Source: Candidatus Amoebophilus asiaticus 5a2
Lineage (GTDB): Bacteria; Bacteroidota; Bacteroidia; Cytophagales; Amoebophilaceae
Length of the DNA stretch: 64,000 nt
Direction of reading: 5' to 3'
NCBI RefSeq assembly: GCF_000020565.1
Contig: NC_010830.1
Coordinates: 1,406,001 to 1,470,000 of the forward strand
Made by a program: the position numbers and the translations under genes. The notes below the pieces were generated by a model, which saw only the letters and a list, made by a program, of their open reading frames with translations, searched no databases and was not told the DNA's origin. This document shows, piece by piece, positions 9,546 to 19,688 of this stretch; position 1 is the first letter of the stretch, and each line of letters begins with the position of its first letter.

Positions 9546-9600
9546 GATATAATTTAGGTCCTTACATATAGGAAGCTATATAAATTCTCGTAAAAAAACT

Positions 9601-9686
9601 CATGATATTAGACCTTTCTACTTTCTCACTTATCCTTTTTTCTAGATCATCTATTCTATTATTTAGGTTACTATCTACGTCACTAA
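9601..9686 (-). repeat. 86-bp inverted repeat, arm 2 (abuts HIT gene start)
   Basis: Exact inverted copy of 9217-9302. It ends one base before the ATG of the HIT gene at 9688, so the whole proximal 5' region of that gene is made of coiled-coil-gene antisense sequence. No ribosome-binding site is visible in it. Confidence 0.9.
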
Positions 9687-9687
9687 A

Positions 9688-10218
9688 ATGAGTAAACTAT
9701 TGCTTTATCCTATTATTGTTAGTTGCTTATCTTTATTTATATATTTCTTAGTAAAAAAATCTATTAGCTCCGCTGTTAACAACTATTGTGCTTTTTGTAC
9801 TACGATGGTCCTGGAACGTCAAAAATTCTATGAAGATGATCGTATCATTGCACTTTATACTTACAAGCCCATTTTACCTGGACACTGCCTTATTATTCCT
9901 AAAAGACATATTGAACGATTTGAAGAGTTGACTGATGAAGAAATTATGCAAATGGGTCAAGTTATTAAAAAGGTAAACCAAGCAGCTAAGCAGGTGTTTA
10001 AAACTTCATCTTATATATTATTACAGAAAAATGGTCTTGAAGTTGGCCAAAGTGTTCCCCATGTACATTTTCATTATGTACCTCGAGTGTCTGAAGATAA
10101 CTCCATGCTAAAACTTTTACTAAAACTATACATTACCAATTTAAAAAAGCCCCTCCCTACTGAAAAACTTTACCATTTTACAAATATGATGAAAGAAGCT
10201 ATAGAAGAAGCTGAATAA
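9688..10218 (+). CDS. HIT-family protein with N-terminal membrane segment
   Basis: A 176-residue histidine-triad protein. Residues ~4-22 are strongly hydrophobic, which suggests a membrane anchor. Cys34 and Cys37 (CAFC) form half of the usual zinc site. The central region has YKPILPGHCLIIPKRH, and the catalytic triad HVHFH is at residues 125-129. HIT proteins are nucleotide hydrolases or transferases acting on substrates such as AMP-lysine or dinucleoside polyphosphates. The membrane anchor is unusual. An internal start after it cannot be excluded, since the upstream sequence is a recent inverted duplication. Confidence 0.85.
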   Translation: MSKLLLYPIIVSCLSLFIYFLVKKSISSAVNNYCAFCTTMVLERQKFYEDDRIIALYTYKPILPGHCLIIPKRHIERFEELTDEEIMQMGQVIKKVNQAAKQVFKTSSYILLQKNGLEVGQSVPHVHFHYVPRVSEDNSMLKLLLKLYITNLKKPLPTEKLYHFTNMMKEAIEEAE

Positions 10219-10539
10219 GCTATAGCTTTTACTAAAACCTAGACAAAAAAGATCCAGAAAACACTTGTATGTGCAATTTTACTGGTCTACGGTTCTACTT
10301 TCCTCTTAAAATAATAGCTAAAAGTATATTTCCCTTTACTTTAGGCAAGTTTGCCTGTAAGATTTAGCATCTTTGTTTTCTCCATGCTACTACTCTAGAT
10401 ACGGAGTTCTAACTTTTGCTCTAGTAATTTTTTCCTTATTAAACATGCCCCTTTCGCTGTATGTATACCGTAAGTTTCTGTATAATGTTCCTGGTGGTTT
10501 AATGGAATTAGGCACAAGGCAAAAACACAATTAGTAAAC
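10219..10539. other. convergent intergenic region, nothing recognised
   Basis: Spacer between convergent HIT and murC genes. No clear terminator hairpin or coding remnant was seen. Confidence 0.35.
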
Positions 10540-11943
10540 TTAAGTGTAATTTTTAAGTAAAAACTCTCTGACCGGTTGTATAAACTCATCTGCATCACCT
10601 GCTCCTAGATTTACAACCACTTCTAATTTATCTACCTGTGCAAGCTGCAAAACCAAATCTTCTTTTGTACAAGCGTACTTATAAGGCAAAGTTATATGCT
10701 GCAAGATAGCTTCTGAATTTATTCCTTCAATAGGCACTTCACGGTCGCTATAAATATCTAGTATCAATACACAGTCTGCTAAGCTAAGGCTTTGTGCAAT
10801 TTCCTGTAAAAAATCTTTTGTCCTACTATACTGGTTAGGACGAAAAATTACTGTAACCTTTTTGTTTGGATATAGTTTTCGGATAGTAGTAAGTAATGCT
10901 GTTATCTCAACAGGATGATGTCCATAATCATCAATAAAAACTAAGTCATTACGTTGTATAATGAGGTCAAACCTTCTTGCTATTCCCTGGAAGGTATGTA
11001 TGGCTTCTCGAATAATTTCAGGTGCTATTCCTATATGCAAGCATGCCGTAATAACTGCTAACGCATTTTCTATATTATGGTACCCTGGTACCGGCAATTG
11101 TATATCTCTAATAACAAACTTTTCACTTATATAGTCAAAGCAAAACCTTCCTGTTTCACTAATATATATATTATCAGCGCAAATCGGTGAATCTTTCAAT
11201 GCATATTGAATAACCTGTGCTTGGGTAGGATATGACTCATCATCTATTAATCTCTTTGCAACATCATGGTGTAGGATAGCAATTCCTTGTTTAGGAAGCC
11301 TACTTAGAAATTGTTTAAATCCTTCTTCAAAGCCATCTTGGTCTTTATATATATCCAAATGATCTGGGTCTACTGTAGTAATAATTGCTATATCGGGATG
11401 CAATTTTAAGAAAAAGCGATCAAATTCGTCTGCTTCTATAACAATGGAGCTTTCCTGTTCTGTATTAGAACTTGCTATAAAATTACTATTATAATTTTTG
11501 GCAATACCCCCTAAAAAAGCAGTTATATTTCTATTGGCATGACATAAGACATGTGCAGCTAAAGAAGTACTGGTTGTCTTACCATGAGTACCTGCTATGG
11601 CTAATGTGAAGTGATTCTTTGTAATGATATCTAGTATATCACCTCTTTTACACAAATTGTATCCATGGTCAGATAAATATTGCCAAATAGGATGAGTTGC
11701 AGCAATTGAAGGTGTATATAAAACTAAAGTCTCGTGTGGATGATCCAAAATAGCAGTAGGAATAGCATCTATGGTTGCTTCATAGTGTATTGATATGCCT
11801 TCTTGTATTAGCTGGTCAGTAAGCAACGTTTGTCCTTTATCATAACCAAATACTTGAGAACCTTCTCGATGAAACCATCTAGCAAGCGCACTCATACCAA
11901 TACCACCAATACCTAATATATAAACGTATTTATAATGTTCCAT
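10540..11943 (-). CDS. murC: UDP-N-acetylmuramate--L-alanine ligase
   Basis: A 467-residue Mur ligase of normal length. GIGGIGMSALA at 11-21 is the N-terminal UDP-binding turn. The ATP loop AGTHGKTTS is at about 117-125. EADEFDRFF near 170 and DDYGHHPVEI around 341-350 are further Mur-ligase motifs. The enzyme adds L-Ala to UDP-MurNAc, the first step of the stem peptide, in the cytosol. It lies 20 bases downstream of murG on the same strand, the usual Bacteroidetes order, but ftsW, ftsQ, ftsA and ftsZ are not adjacent in this window. Confidence 0.95.
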   Translation of the reverse strand: MEHYKYVYILGIGGIGMSALARWFHREGSQVFGYDKGQTLLTDQLIQEGISIHYEATIDAIPTAILDHPHETLVLYTPSIAATHPIWQYLSDHGYNLCKRGDILDIITKNHFTLAIAGTHGKTTSTSLAAHVLCHANRNITAFLGGIAKNYNSNFIASSNTEQESSIVIEADEFDRFFLKLHPDIAIITTVDPDHLDIYKDQDGFEEGFKQFLSRLPKQGIAILHHDVAKRLIDDESYPTQAQVIQYALKDSPICADNIYISETGRFCFDYISEKFVIRDIQLPVPGYHNIENALAVITACLHIGIAPEIIREAIHTFQGIARRFDLIIQRNDLVFIDDYGHHPVEITALLTTIRKLYPNKKVTVIFRPNQYSRTKDFLQEIAQSLSLADCVLILDIYSDREVPIEGINSEAILQHITLPYKYACTKEDLVLQLAQVDKLEVVVNLGAGDADEFIQPVREFLLKNYT

Positions 11944-11963
11944 TTAACCTATTTGTTAGTATG

Positions 11964-13058
11964 CTATACTAAATCTTCTATAAGACTGGCTATACTTTCT
12001 GCTGCATGTGTCTTAAAACAGCTACTCAAATTTTCTACTAGCATACGTTGACGCTGCTTGTCTTTTGCTAGTTCTAAAATAGCTGGAACAAGCTTGTCAG
12101 GGACTTCATTATCTTTAATTAAAATAGCGGCATTTTTAGTAACCAAAGGTAATACATTTTTCATCTGATGGTCAGCAGTCACATTAGGAGAAGGAATAAA
12201 AATAGCTGGTTTCTGGGCTGATGCAATCTCTGCAATAGATATGGCACCAGCCCTAGACACAACAATATTTGCAGCTGCAAATGCTAAATCCATGCGCTCT
12301 ATGTAAGGCAATATTTTAAAATTCTTATTGAAAGCTGGGAAATCAGCTTGCTGTATGGTTGAAAAATAGGCATTACCAGTAGATAGGATTACTTGTATAG
12401 TATGTTTTTCAAATATATGAGCCGCTTTAATAATTGATTCGCTAATAGCTTGTGCACCTAGACTTCCACCCAAGACAAGTACAGTAATAATGCCTGGCTC
12501 AAGCCCAAAGTATTGTAAGCTTGGCAGATAATTATCAGCCTTATCTGTTAGAAATGCTCTTACAGGGTTTCCTGTTAGCACAACTTTATTACTAGGAAAA
12601 TAAGCATCCATACCCTCATATGCTACACATATTTTATGAGCATATTTGGCAAGTAACCTGTTGGCAACACCCGCATAAGCATTTTGTTCTTGTAGTACAA
12701 TAGGTATATGCATACGAGCAGCCATATATATGGTAGGAAAACCTGCATAACCCCCTGTACCTATCACAACATTTGGTTTAAAGTCTTTTATAATGCGCTT
12801 AACTTTCCATAAGCTAATTAACACCCATATTGGTAAAGCTAGGTTTTTCCATATATATTTGAGTTTACGATTTATACCTCTAATAGGCAACCCTACAATA
12901 GGATAGCCTGCAGCAGGAACCTGGCTCATTTCCATTTTCCCCCCAGCACCTACAAATAAAATTTGGTTTTCAGCATTTTTCTGTTTGAGCACATCAGCTA
13001 TGGCAATACCGGGGTATACATGTCCGCCTGTTCCTCCCCCACTAATAATAACTTTCAT
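11964..13058 (-). CDS. murG: UDP-GlcNAc:lipid I N-acetylglucosaminyltransferase
   Basis: A GT28 enzyme that converts lipid I to lipid II at the inner face of the membrane. I start it at the ATG at 13058 (MKVIISGGGTGGHVYPG) rather than at 13100, because family members begin just before the GGGTGGH loop. Other motifs: VIGTGGYAGFP, QEQNAYAG, GGSLGAQAI, VVSRAGAISIAEI and the C-terminal TADHQMKN. The mature length of 364 residues is typical. It is followed by murC after 20 bases. Confidence 0.94.
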   Translation of the reverse strand: MKVIISGGGTGGHVYPGIAIADVLKQKNAENQILFVGAGGKMEMSQVPAAGYPIVGLPIRGINRKLKYIWKNLALPIWVLISLWKVKRIIKDFKPNVVIGTGGYAGFPTIYMAARMHIPIVLQEQNAYAGVANRLLAKYAHKICVAYEGMDAYFPSNKVVLTGNPVRAFLTDKADNYLPSLQYFGLEPGIITVLVLGGSLGAQAISESIIKAAHIFEKHTIQVILSTGNAYFSTIQQADFPAFNKNFKILPYIERMDLAFAAANIVVSRAGAISIAEIASAQKPAIFIPSPNVTADHQMKNVLPLVTKNAAILIKDNEVPDKLVPAILELAKDKQRQRMLVENLSSCFKTHAAESIASLIEDLV

Positions 13059-13273
13059 AAACAGCTTTTTAATCGTATGTAGGTTATAGATACCTATCAA
13101 TAGAACAATTTGGTTAATGTTGTCTTTATAAATTTAAATTCCATTTTATAGCTAAAATACTAATTTTATGGATAAATGGCTTATGAGAGTTTACGGACTA
13201 ACTTCTACACCCATCTATAGACATGTATAGTAGTTATACTTTTGATAACATATATTAATCTACTTATACTAAT

Positions 13274-15793
13274 TTAATCAAAAATATAACTGTGTTTTGC
13301 TTTAAACTGCTTATTACGTACGAACAGTCCTTTTTCAATTTGTTTGAATAATAGTTGATAAAAACTCATAAACTGTTTTTTCTTATCTTCAAGTAATTTT
13401 AATTTGACATTAAATAAGTTAATTATTCTGATTTTTCCATTCAACTCTTTTAAAAACATCTGTTCCTTTATCTTCTCATCTATATGCAACTTAGATAGTA
13501 CTTTTTTAATCTCTTTTGCTTCACAAATTAACTTTACCTGTGCTTTTTTATAAATAGATGTGATTATCTCTAATAGATTAAGTGCTTCATTATAATGAGT
13601 TTGATAAACCTGTTCCTCTAAAAGCTGGTCTGCAAACCGAACATTTGATTCTCCAAAGCTTATATAATTCTTTTCTTGATATTCATATTCCTTTACGTAG
13701 GGGATAACACCTGTTTCCGTTTGACGTTCTTGTATTATGCTTTTAAAGCTTGGATCCTTAAAATTCATGAAATTTATCAACAAGCCAGATTGAGACTTTA
13801 ATTGTTGTCCCCACTTCATAAGTTCATCTATTATCTCTTTTAATCCTTGAAACAAGTCAGGTAACATATCAGCATGCCTCCCTATAAGTGAGTGCTTCTC
13901 TCGTGCTCGCATACGTCGACAACTAACAAGAAGATCTTTACCCAAAGCCTCAAAATCTCTTTTAACTTGGTTATACATTAAAGGATTATTTAAGTTAATT
14001 TCAAATTTATCCAATAACCATGCTTTATCTTTTGCTTGTAAAGCCCAAAAAATTGCCTGAGCAAAATCTTGTTCAACATATTCTCCCTTAAAATACACTT
14101 TTACTAAACGCTTCTGAGCTGCAACCATCCCACCCTCAGCTGCTTTTATATATAACTCTATAGCTTTTTTAGAATCTTTAGCTGTACCAAGCATACCATA
14201 GTAATATATGTCTCCTATTCTCTTTATTAAATAGTGGTCACTTAATAAAGTCTTATTTCTATAGTCAGTGGCCATATTAAGCCATTCTAAACCTAATTCA
14301 ACATTTTGCTCTACTCCTTTACCTATACAATATATCAATCCTAATGCCGCTTGCGCATTTTTATCTCCTTCTTTATCTGCTACTTTAGCAAGCCACTCTA
14401 TTTCTTTTTTCAAGCCCTCTTCTTCGTCCATTTCTTCTTCAACCTCAGCTTTATCAAATAAAATACTGGCTATGTATATATCCCTTAAATTGTACTTGGA
14501 GCGTATAATCCCTTGGTTAGCTGCTTCTATATGCCATTTAACTACCTCTTTTGTATTCTTCTTAATACCTATCCCATGCTTATAAACTTGTCCTAGCATA
14601 TAATAAGCTAATCCAAAATTTTTCTCAGTTGCTTGAATAAGGCATGCTAGTCCTTGGTCACTATTTATCTGTACACCTTTACCTGCCAAATACATCATTC
14701 CTAAATTGGTTTGTACCAAAGAATCTCCTGCTTGCGCATGCTCTATTACACTATCAACAAACAAGTTACAAATAGCATCATCTTTGATCTGATTTGGACG
14801 GCTTAGCAATATATAAATGTAACGCCCATCTTGCTGTACTTTTTCTCTAATTCCCTTCCAATTATATGGATCAGCTAATTTTAGCAAGCTTAAAAAAGAG
14901 CCTTCTGCCATAACCTTTCTAACCATTAGCTCTTGCGCATATAAATCATTCTCATTCGCTCGCTTAGCTAACTCTTGGTTGCTCATGTTATTATATCTAG
15001 CAGGTATAACCATCTTTTCTAATTCTAACCGTGCATCAATTTTTTCTCTATTTTCTACCTCCCTTAATGTCACTTTGTGTTTAGCATTGTTTAGATAGAA
15101 AGCAGTTGTTAGTTCTTTTTGTGGCTTGCTCCCCACTTTTATATGGCTATGTTCACCTGTTAGTGTTGTAAATGTATTCCCATAATTTACTGGCAACACA
15201 TCTAGTGCCTCTAACTCCTCCATTCTATGTATTTCAGCACTTTCTAGCAGCATTAAGTTATTTTCTGGCTCTATTATAGTATGCTCCCAGCTTACATTAG
15301 CTGAACTAATTAACATCCCTGCTTCATTGAAAAGCTCAAAGCATATTTTTGCATTAGTTACTTCTAACCCTGGAATAAATGTAAAAGGTATTAGAATCTC
15401 TTCACTTTCCAAATTTATCCTCTCTTCTCTTGTAAAATAGCTCAACGGTTGGTCGATGTTTGTTGCTCGCTCATGCCGCCCTGCGCCATTTATATAGTCT
15501 ATAAAACTAGTAGCATCTCTTTCTGTTGTAGAAAACAACCTAACTCTTAATCTATAGTTACCAATTATAGCTTCATTTCTCCTTGCTCCCAAGCTAATAT
15601 AGACTTCCATTTTTCTATCCTGTCTTGAAGTGACGTTCATTATCAAACCTTCCCCATGCCTTTGATTTACTACTTCTGTTACACATGTCTGGTAGCTGCT
15701 GCTTGCTACAATAAGTAATATGCACAAAACAATACGCCTCATATATAGACACATACCTTTTTGATTAACTTTTATTAATGGGACTTTACACAT
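13274..15793 (-). CDS. Sel1-repeat lipoprotein, paralogue 1
   Basis: About 839 residues from the ATG at 15793, chosen because the start MCKVPLIK is also present in the paralogue at 19403; an upstream in-frame ATG lies at 15850. The signal peptide VLCILLIVASSSYQTC ends in a relaxed lipobox. Next is a beta-rich domain of ~200 residues (NLESEEILIPFTFIPGL). Several Sel1 (TPR-like) repeats follow over roughly residues 350-600, for example GMMYLAGKGVQ and GLIYCIGKGVEQN. A shared C-terminal domain ends the protein (FKDPSFKSIIQERQTETG, QIEKGLFVRNKQFK). Sel1 arrays bind protein partners; a host-directed role is inferred from genome context only. The flanking domains were not recognised. Confidence 0.75.
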   Translation of the reverse strand: MCKVPLIKVNQKGMCLYMRRIVLCILLIVASSSYQTCVTEVVNQRHGEGLIMNVTSRQDRKMEVYISLGARRNEAIIGNYRLRVRLFSTTERDATSFIDYINGAGRHERATNIDQPLSYFTREERINLESEEILIPFTFIPGLEVTNAKICFELFNEAGMLISSANVSWEHTIIEPENNLMLLESAEIHRMEELEALDVLPVNYGNTFTTLTGEHSHIKVGSKPQKELTTAFYLNNAKHKVTLREVENREKIDARLELEKMVIPARYNNMSNQELAKRANENDLYAQELMVRKVMAEGSFLSLLKLADPYNWKGIREKVQQDGRYIYILLSRPNQIKDDAICNLFVDSVIEHAQAGDSLVQTNLGMMYLAGKGVQINSDQGLACLIQATEKNFGLAYYMLGQVYKHGIGIKKNTKEVVKWHIEAANQGIIRSKYNLRDIYIASILFDKAEVEEEMDEEEGLKKEIEWLAKVADKEGDKNAQAALGLIYCIGKGVEQNVELGLEWLNMATDYRNKTLLSDHYLIKRIGDIYYYGMLGTAKDSKKAIELYIKAAEGGMVAAQKRLVKVYFKGEYVEQDFAQAIFWALQAKDKAWLLDKFEINLNNPLMYNQVKRDFEALGKDLLVSCRRMRAREKHSLIGRHADMLPDLFQGLKEIIDELMKWGQQLKSQSGLLINFMNFKDPSFKSIIQERQTETGVIPYVKEYEYQEKNYISFGESNVRFADQLLEEQVYQTHYNEALNLLEIITSIYKKAQVKLICEAKEIKKVLSKLHIDEKIKEQMFLKELNGKIRIINLFNVKLKLLEDKKKQFMSFYQLLFKQIEKGLFVRNKQFKAKHSYIFD

Positions 15794-16595
15794 ATTTCTA
15801 TAAGAAATATTTTTGATCGGGGAATGATGTCTTTTCAGTGGTTGATACAATTTTTCTTACCTAAATTTTTATTAATGCCGGTTAGTAATTGAGAAACTTT
15901 TATACAAAGCTGTCGCTTACTAATACAAAGAACATTAGCTGGCGCAAAACTATATACAATTAAGCATAATCTTTATGTTAATCGCTATTTTAATATACCT
16001 TTGCCTGTATATGTATATATCAATCTAATTTGTATCAGTTCTCCTCTTCGCTTTACAAAGTGAAATAGAGGATGGATATATTTTACCCTTATTCTTCTTC
16101 AGGGCCCTGTTCATCATTTTCTTGAATAAGAATTATAGTTGTATTCTTGAAACTTCATACTACGCATTTCTGCCTCTTGTACAATTACGGTAACTACGTT
16201 GCCATAATAATTTCAAATTGTGTGGCTGCTTCTTTAGTTTCTTCTAACTGTTATGGAAAGTACTAATTCCGTTTGGGCTATAGCAATTTCTTAACTGGCT
16301 GCTTCCTTTAAAACTAGAATTCTGGCTGCTAGCTTGAATAAGCTATAGTGTGTTTTAAATAAATAATTATACCATTATAAGTAGCGACGTAGCCATAGTT
16401 ACGGATAGCATTATAAAAGCGGCCTATTTTATAAAAAGGCTTAAGGATAATAAACATCCAGCTTAAGAAATAAAATAAGGAGTATTTACCTTCGCTAGCT
16501 AGGGCCATGTTAATGATGCTGTATATTTTATAATAAGTTACTAGATTAATTAAAAAATAATTGATACATAATTTGGTTGGTTATACGTTTATCTT
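15794..16595. other. large gap with probable decayed sequence
   Basis: About 800 bases between the two Sel1 paralogues. Only short open stretches are present, on both strands, all broken by stops. The minus strand around 16100-16270 gives weakly protein-like pieces, but nothing I can assign. It is probably a decayed gene plus the promoter of the 15793 gene. Confidence 0.35.
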
Positions 16596-19403
16596 TTAGA
16601 TACTAAAATCTTTTTCAACAACTTTAAAGCTAAATAAGGTACGAGGGTATGCATACGGTTCTTCTATTCTTAAAATCATATTGCGCTCTTTTCTAAAATT
16701 TTTATTACGAATACCTGACCCTTTTTCAATCTGCCTAAATAGTGCCTGATAATAAGTCCTCAATTCTACGATCTGGTCTTCAAGCAATTTTAATTTATTT
16801 GTATATATCTCTTCTAATGCATTTTCTATTTCTAAGTTTTGTGAGAGCTTCTGTTTATCTAACTCTGACAAATCTGAATCTAGTAAATGGTATCTGGTTT
16901 CTATATCAATTGATCGCTTATGTGTTTTTGTACGCAATTTTTCATATATACGTTTAAGATGATTAAGAATGTTTTCAGCCTCTCTATATAAATGTTGATT
17001 TAATGCTTCTTCCATAATTTCATCTGCTAACTGAACTATGGGCCGATCAAAACTTATATAACTTTTTCCCTGATATATATGCCCCTTTATATAAGGTATA
17101 ATACCTGTTAACTTTTGACGTGCATCAATGGCTTGTTTAAATTCTGGATCCTTAAAATCTAAGCTATTTATCATTAGCCCATTAGCCGTTTTAAGTTTGT
17201 AATTCCACTGTATAAATTTGAACATTATCTCCTCAAGCTTTTTATATAATCCAATTTGAAAGGTAGCGCAGGTGCCTAAATGGTCTCTTTCCTTTTGTAT
17301 TAACATTGCTTGGTAGTTTCCAAGTAAGTTTGCTTCAATAGCTTCTAACGCCTCATGTTCGTTATCACCACCTTCCATATCATTAGAACCTTCTGACATC
17401 TCTTCTTCTTCTGATTGAGTGGTAACAAATAGGGAGTATTTCTCTGAAAAATACCTTTCTTTATAAAACCAGAAAAATGCGTTAGAAAAATCTTGAGCCA
17501 TCTGAACTCCTTTAAAGTACATTTTTCCTAAAATTTCCCCAGCATCATCACAACTTCCTATTGCTGCCTTGATTAGCCATTTAAGCGCTTCCTTAGAATC
17601 ATATATTATATCTTCTTCTATTCCCCGTTTATAATATATATCTATTAGTTTTGATAGAGCGAGATCATAATTTTTTTCTGCAGATTCCTTAAGTAATTCC
17701 ATAGCTCGCTTATTACTAAAACCTACCCCCCGGCCTGCAAAATACATGATGGCCAATTGATATTGGGATTCCGGATTTCCTTGTTTGGCTGCCTCATTAT
17801 ACCAGTAAATAGCTTTTTCAATATCCAGCTCATCTCTGTTAATATAAGAATGATATGTGTTCTCTAATTCTGATTGAGCCTCTACGTCTCCTGCTTTAGC
17901 TTGTATTAAGGTTTCGTAAAATCCACACCATTTATAATCATCTATCTGTGATTCTGGTCCATAATGATATAAATTACCTAATAAGAATTGTGATTCTTGA
18001 TGTCCTTGTTTAGCTGCTTGAGCATAATAGGCAGCCATTCTTTCGTAGTCTTCATATATGCAGTCTGGTGCATAGAAATCTCTCCCTAATGCAAGCTGAG
18101 CATGAGCATTTCCTTGATCCGCTGCTTTTTTTAACCAGCAAAAGGACTGATGAAATGTTTCAGCTACCTCTCTTTTTACAGATGTAGACCATTTATCTTC
18201 ATCATTAGCTTTAAATAACAATATATAGCCTAAGTTAGTTTGAGCTAGTGCATCTCCTAATTCTGCAGCCAACCTTACTTTTTCTATAATCTTTTCTATA
18301 AAAGGTAATTTAAAGAAATCCATACATTCGTACTTAGTATAATAAGTATACCGATAATAATTATATATTAGCAAAAGAACATATCGTTGATCTTGTAATG
18401 CTTTTTCTTCTATATTTGACCATTTGTCCGGTTCAAGATCATATTGCAGGCACCCATGTATACCTGAACGTAAATTCAACCTAACAATCGCTTCTTGAGC
18501 ATACGGGCTATTATCATTAGCACACTTTACTAATTCTATCTCTGACATACGGCTGTATACATCAGGTATAACCATCTCTTCAATAAAAGCATGTAGAACT
18601 TCTACTTCAGCTTCTTCTTCAGTTTCTACGCTTTCTTTGCCTTTAGCTAATCTCTTTGCTCTTTTCTCTTTTCTCTTTATAGCATCATTTAAACTCATTG
18701 CACTACTACTGTTTTCTAGGTTACGCTTTCTTTTTCTACTACCATCCGGACTTTCTTCTGCTGTACTCATACCCATTTGTTCTAAAGCAACAGAACCTAC
18801 TGATATAGCTATATTTTCTTCATCATTTACCTTCGGAATATCTATTAGCATTAACCTATTATCTGTTACTATTTCTGATTCTTCCGTAGAACTATTCCAA
18901 TCTACATACGATGTACTGAGAATATTGCCACCCTCATTCAAAAGTAAAAATTGAACTTTTACTTTTGTTACACCTACTCCCGGTACAAGTTTGAAAGGTA
19001 TCATTAACTCCTCGCTTTCTAAGTTTAACTTTTCCTCCTCTATAAAATAGTTTAACGGTTTATTGATACTTGATGCCCTCTTACCTTTACCTGATCTATT
19101 ACGATATTCTAGCAAATTATTACTATCCTGCTCTCCTTCTATGACAATTAGATTTACATTTAATGCATAACCAGCAAGGCTAGCCTCTTCTACATCATCA
19201 CTCAGCACAAAATGAACATCCATATGTCGGTCCACCCCTGAGCTTACTTCCATCTTTAAATTGCTTCCTACTTGGTGGACTCCATTTGACACACATGTAT
19301 GGAAATTGGTGCTTGCTATAACTAGTGCAATACCTAAGGCAATATTCTTGGTATATCTATAGATAGCCCCTTGACGGGTTTTTATTAATATGGCTTTACA
19401 CAT
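16596..19403 (-). CDS. Sel1-repeat lipoprotein, paralogue 2
   Basis: About 935 residues from the ATG at 19403 (MCKAILIK). The open frame extends upstream to 19523, but that part enters a MITE at 19507, so the internal start fits better. Signal peptide ALGIALVIASTNFHTC, then a beta domain like that of paralogue 1 (NLESEELMIPFKLVPGV). A linker holds two basic clusters, RKRKR and KRKEKRAKRLAKGK, followed by an acidic run. Sel1 repeats follow across the middle (AIMYFAGRGVGFSN, GKMYFKGVQMAQD). The C-terminal domain is shared (FKDPEFKQAIDARQ, QIEKGSGIRNKNFRKE). The domain order equals paralogue 1, so this is a gene duplication with strong divergence. Function unknown. Confidence 0.75.
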   Translation of the reverse strand: MCKAILIKTRQGAIYRYTKNIALGIALVIASTNFHTCVSNGVHQVGSNLKMEVSSGVDRHMDVHFVLSDDVEEASLAGYALNVNLIVIEGEQDSNNLLEYRNRSGKGKRASSINKPLNYFIEEEKLNLESEELMIPFKLVPGVGVTKVKVQFLLLNEGGNILSTSYVDWNSSTEESEIVTDNRLMLIDIPKVNDEENIAISVGSVALEQMGMSTAEESPDGSRKRKRNLENSSSAMSLNDAIKRKEKRAKRLAKGKESVETEEEAEVEVLHAFIEEMVIPDVYSRMSEIELVKCANDNSPYAQEAIVRLNLRSGIHGCLQYDLEPDKWSNIEEKALQDQRYVLLLIYNYYRYTYYTKYECMDFFKLPFIEKIIEKVRLAAELGDALAQTNLGYILLFKANDEDKWSTSVKREVAETFHQSFCWLKKAADQGNAHAQLALGRDFYAPDCIYEDYERMAAYYAQAAKQGHQESQFLLGNLYHYGPESQIDDYKWCGFYETLIQAKAGDVEAQSELENTYHSYINRDELDIEKAIYWYNEAAKQGNPESQYQLAIMYFAGRGVGFSNKRAMELLKESAEKNYDLALSKLIDIYYKRGIEEDIIYDSKEALKWLIKAAIGSCDDAGEILGKMYFKGVQMAQDFSNAFFWFYKERYFSEKYSLFVTTQSEEEEMSEGSNDMEGGDNEHEALEAIEANLLGNYQAMLIQKERDHLGTCATFQIGLYKKLEEIMFKFIQWNYKLKTANGLMINSLDFKDPEFKQAIDARQKLTGIIPYIKGHIYQGKSYISFDRPIVQLADEIMEEALNQHLYREAENILNHLKRIYEKLRTKTHKRSIDIETRYHLLDSDLSELDKQKLSQNLEIENALEEIYTNKLKLLEDQIVELRTYYQALFRQIEKGSGIRNKNFRKERNMILRIEEPYAYPRTLFSFKVVEKDFSI

Positions 19404-19506
19404 ATTTGTATGTAATGATTTTTGATTGATGGAATAACTATGTATTGAAAACTTTAAATCGATTAGAAGGTTTTTTATTTGCAGTAAAAATACAATAGAA
19501 TTATTA

Positions 19507-19684
19507 GACCTACTGCGAAACAACTGTTATAAAAAAGCAAAGGTGCATTTTGCATAATTGAGAAAATACAAGAAATGAAAATATGCATTTAAAGCATGTG
19601 AAACGCAGGTTAAATTTTTACAAATAGTGAATTTAACTCTCAAAAATTAAACTTTTATATAGATTCTCTGTTTCGCAGTAGGTC
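19507..19684. mobile_element. 178-bp MITE, copy 1
   Basis: A non-coding element with terminal inverted repeats GACCTACTGCGAAAC and GTTTCGCAGTAGGTC, flanked on both sides by TA. It has the same length as, and clear sequence similarity to, the inverted copy at 28803-28980. Its first ~14 bases match the ends of the IS5-type element at 26951-27937, whose transposase could mobilise it in trans. Confidence 0.8.
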
Positions 19685-19688
19685 TATT

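Noticed and set aside
10395-10598. Leftward 67-codon frame at the 3' end of murC
   Set aside because: It overlaps murC in another frame and has no recognisable features.
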